The notes under the pieces were generated by a model that had not been told where the DNA came from, did no database searches, and saw nothing but the letters and a program-made list of their open reading frames with translations. From contig DNXM01000194.1 of NCBI GenBank assembly GCA_003505905.1, positions 8,911 to 15,937 of the forward strand: DNA of 7,027 bases, read 5' to 3'. Source of the stretch: Oscillospiraceae bacterium. GTDB lineage: Bacteria; Bacillota; Clostridia; Oscillospirales; Acutalibacteraceae. Each line of letters begins with the position of its first letter. The first letter of the stretch is position 1. Shown here one piece after another: positions 6,645 to 7,027 of this stretch. The translations under genes and the position numbers were made by a program.

Positions 6645-6685
6645 AGATACCTCCGTGTGATGAAAATCGGTTTATGCGCAATTAC

Positions 6686-6714
6686 AGTATAACAGGTAGC
6701 AAAAGCCTTTGCAA
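6686..6714 (-). promoter_or_regulatory. Sigma-A-type promoter for the GH36 gene
   Basis: On the minus strand TTGCAA (6714-6709) and TATACT (6691-6686) are 17 bases apart, with an extended -10 TGT just before the -10. Transcription would begin near 6679, giving a leader of about 35 bases with the GGAGGT site at 6654-6649. No hairpin resembling a riboswitch or attenuator is seen in this leader. Confidence 0.75.
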
Positions 6715-6813
6715 GAGAAACAATAAGATTGTCGCTCGTTATATTCAACATGACTTCCAATCGGAGTGAAATTGTGTATAAAATGTAAAAAATACGACAA
6801 ACAGCAAAAGAAA

Positions 6814-6843
6814 TTGACAAATACAACAACATTTTGGTATAAT
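6814..6843 (+). promoter_or_regulatory. Strong sigma-A promoter for the XRE regulator
   Basis: A consensus TTGACA (6814-6819) and a consensus TATAAT (6838-6843) are separated by 18 bases, and an extended -10 TGG lies directly before the -10. It is the best promoter in the window. The start of transcription should be near 6850, about 24 bases before the TTG start. Confidence 0.88.
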
Positions 6844-6860
6844 TATCTCATCAATAAATC

Positions 6861-6866
6861 GGAGGA
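6861..6866 (+). promoter_or_regulatory. Ribosome binding site for the XRE regulator (TTG start)
   Basis: GGAGGA lies 7 bases before TTG 6874. An ATG at 6867 directly abuts this site and is in another frame, which meets a stop before the window ends, so TTG is the start. Confidence 0.8.
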
Positions 6867-6873
6867 ATGATTC

Positions 6874-7027
6874 TTGAGCGAAACAGAAAAGTGTTATATT
6901 ACAAAGACCAAGCAGAGCCAATACATGGATGCTTTGGCAAAAGAATTGGTTCCTTTTCGTGCCAAAATCGGTCTTTCGCAGAGTGAACTGGCAAATTTAG
7001 TCGGTATCTCCCGTCAAACATATTCTT
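6874..7027 (+). CDS. XRE/Cro-type helix-turn-helix regulator, N-terminal fragment
   Basis: The frame starts at TTG 6874 and runs off the right edge after 51 codons. The product begins MSETEKCYITKTKQSQYMDA and continues into a helix-turn-helix: ELVPFRAKIGLSQSELANLV followed by GISRQTYS. The SQSELANLVGISRQTYS stretch matches the turn and recognition helix of the Cro/C1 family (Q-x-ELA-x-x-x-G-[VI]-SRQT). It should bind DNA as a dimer; any effector domain is outside the window. It is divergent from the GH36 gene across 229 bases, so self-regulation or control of GH36 is possible but unproven. The combination of a consensus promoter with a TTG codon suggests abundant mRNA with tempered translation. 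Confidence 0.87.
   Translation, partial: MSETEKCYITKTKQSQYMDALAKELVPFRAKIGLSQSELANLVGISRQTYS

Larger units (their letters stand above)
6645..6873. other. Divergent intergenic region between GH36 and XRE genes
   Basis: This 229-base AT-rich stretch holds the two opposing promoters, with about 99 bases between their -35 boxes. Between them (6715-6813) I see no gene and no strong palindrome; ACTTCC and GGAGT at 6752-6767 form only a short imperfect inverted repeat that might be an operator half-site pair. A minus-strand frame from 6832 to 6641 crosses the GH36 promoter and ribosome site and is not credible as a gene. Confidence 0.5.

Noticed and set aside
3111..6660. Identical ACGGAGGTATC before both the hydrolase (3110) and GH36 (6644) starts
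   Set aside because: The shared 11 bases are mostly a strong ribosome site followed by ATGAAA; no wider leader similarity is seen, so no shared regulatory element is claimed.
6641..6832. 63-codon minus-strand open frame upstream of GH36 with a hydrophobic start
   Set aside because: It runs through the GH36 promoter (6686-6714) and ribosome site and has no Shine-Dalgarno of its own; promoter DNA explains the stretch better.
1..7027. Search for CRISPR arrays, tRNAs, riboswitches, insertion sequences and lasso-peptide precursor genes
   Set aside because: No regularly spaced repeats, cloverleaf-type sequence, transposase frame with terminal repeats, or short leader-core peptide frame was found by reading both strands.

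Overview
The window looks like chromosomal DNA of a Gram-positive, anaerobic Clostridia-type bacterium, perhaps a gut Oscillospiraceae/Ruminococcaceae relative. The basis is moderate GC, strong AGGAGG-like ribosome sites, sigma-A-type promoters (three have a recognisable -35 and -10 at 17 bp, one at 18 bp), two TTG starts, and carbohydrate-active and signalling families common in those genomes. This taxonomic call is inference from style, not from a marker gene.

Layout. (1) 2-289 (+) is the C-terminal end of a glycoside hydrolase family 2 (beta-galactosidase-like) protein cut by the left edge. (2) 283-423 (-) is a probable 46-residue protein with a TTG start and a good ribosome site; it overlaps the GH2 end by 7 bases, convergently. 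(3) A perfect 16-bp hairpin terminator at 494-532 closes a three-gene minus-strand unit: alpha/beta hydrolase with a signal peptide (3110 to 2286), Gfo/Idh/MocA-family NAD(P)-dependent oxidoreductase (2260 to 1310) and an HPr-kinase-related P-loop protein (1266 to 535). (4) A back-to-back promoter pair at 3135-3198 drives that unit leftward and, rightward, an exported calcineurin-like metallophosphoesterase (3225-4520). (5) A bidirectional terminator at 4531-4576 separates it from a convergent GH36 alpha-galactosidase-like protein with an N-terminal hydrophobic segment (6644 to 4578). (6) A 229-bp divergent region holds the GH36 promoter and a strong opposing promoter for an XRE/Cro-type helix-turn-helix regulator that runs off the right edge (6874-7027).

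How the genes may work together. The GH2 and GH36 enzymes suggest use of galactose- or hexose-containing glycans, and a Gfo/Idh/MocA enzyme fits oxidation or epimerisation of a sugar or cyclitol. The hydrolase and phosphoesterase appear to act outside the membrane. The XRE gene is placed where it could regulate the GH36 gene, but nothing in the sequence proves this. The least explained part is the HPr-kinase-related protein at the end of a metabolic operon, with no peptide precursor, PqqD-like protein or HPr visible beside it. I see no CRISPR array, tRNA, rRNA, insertion sequence or prophage gene, and no gene-free stretch longer than 300 bases.
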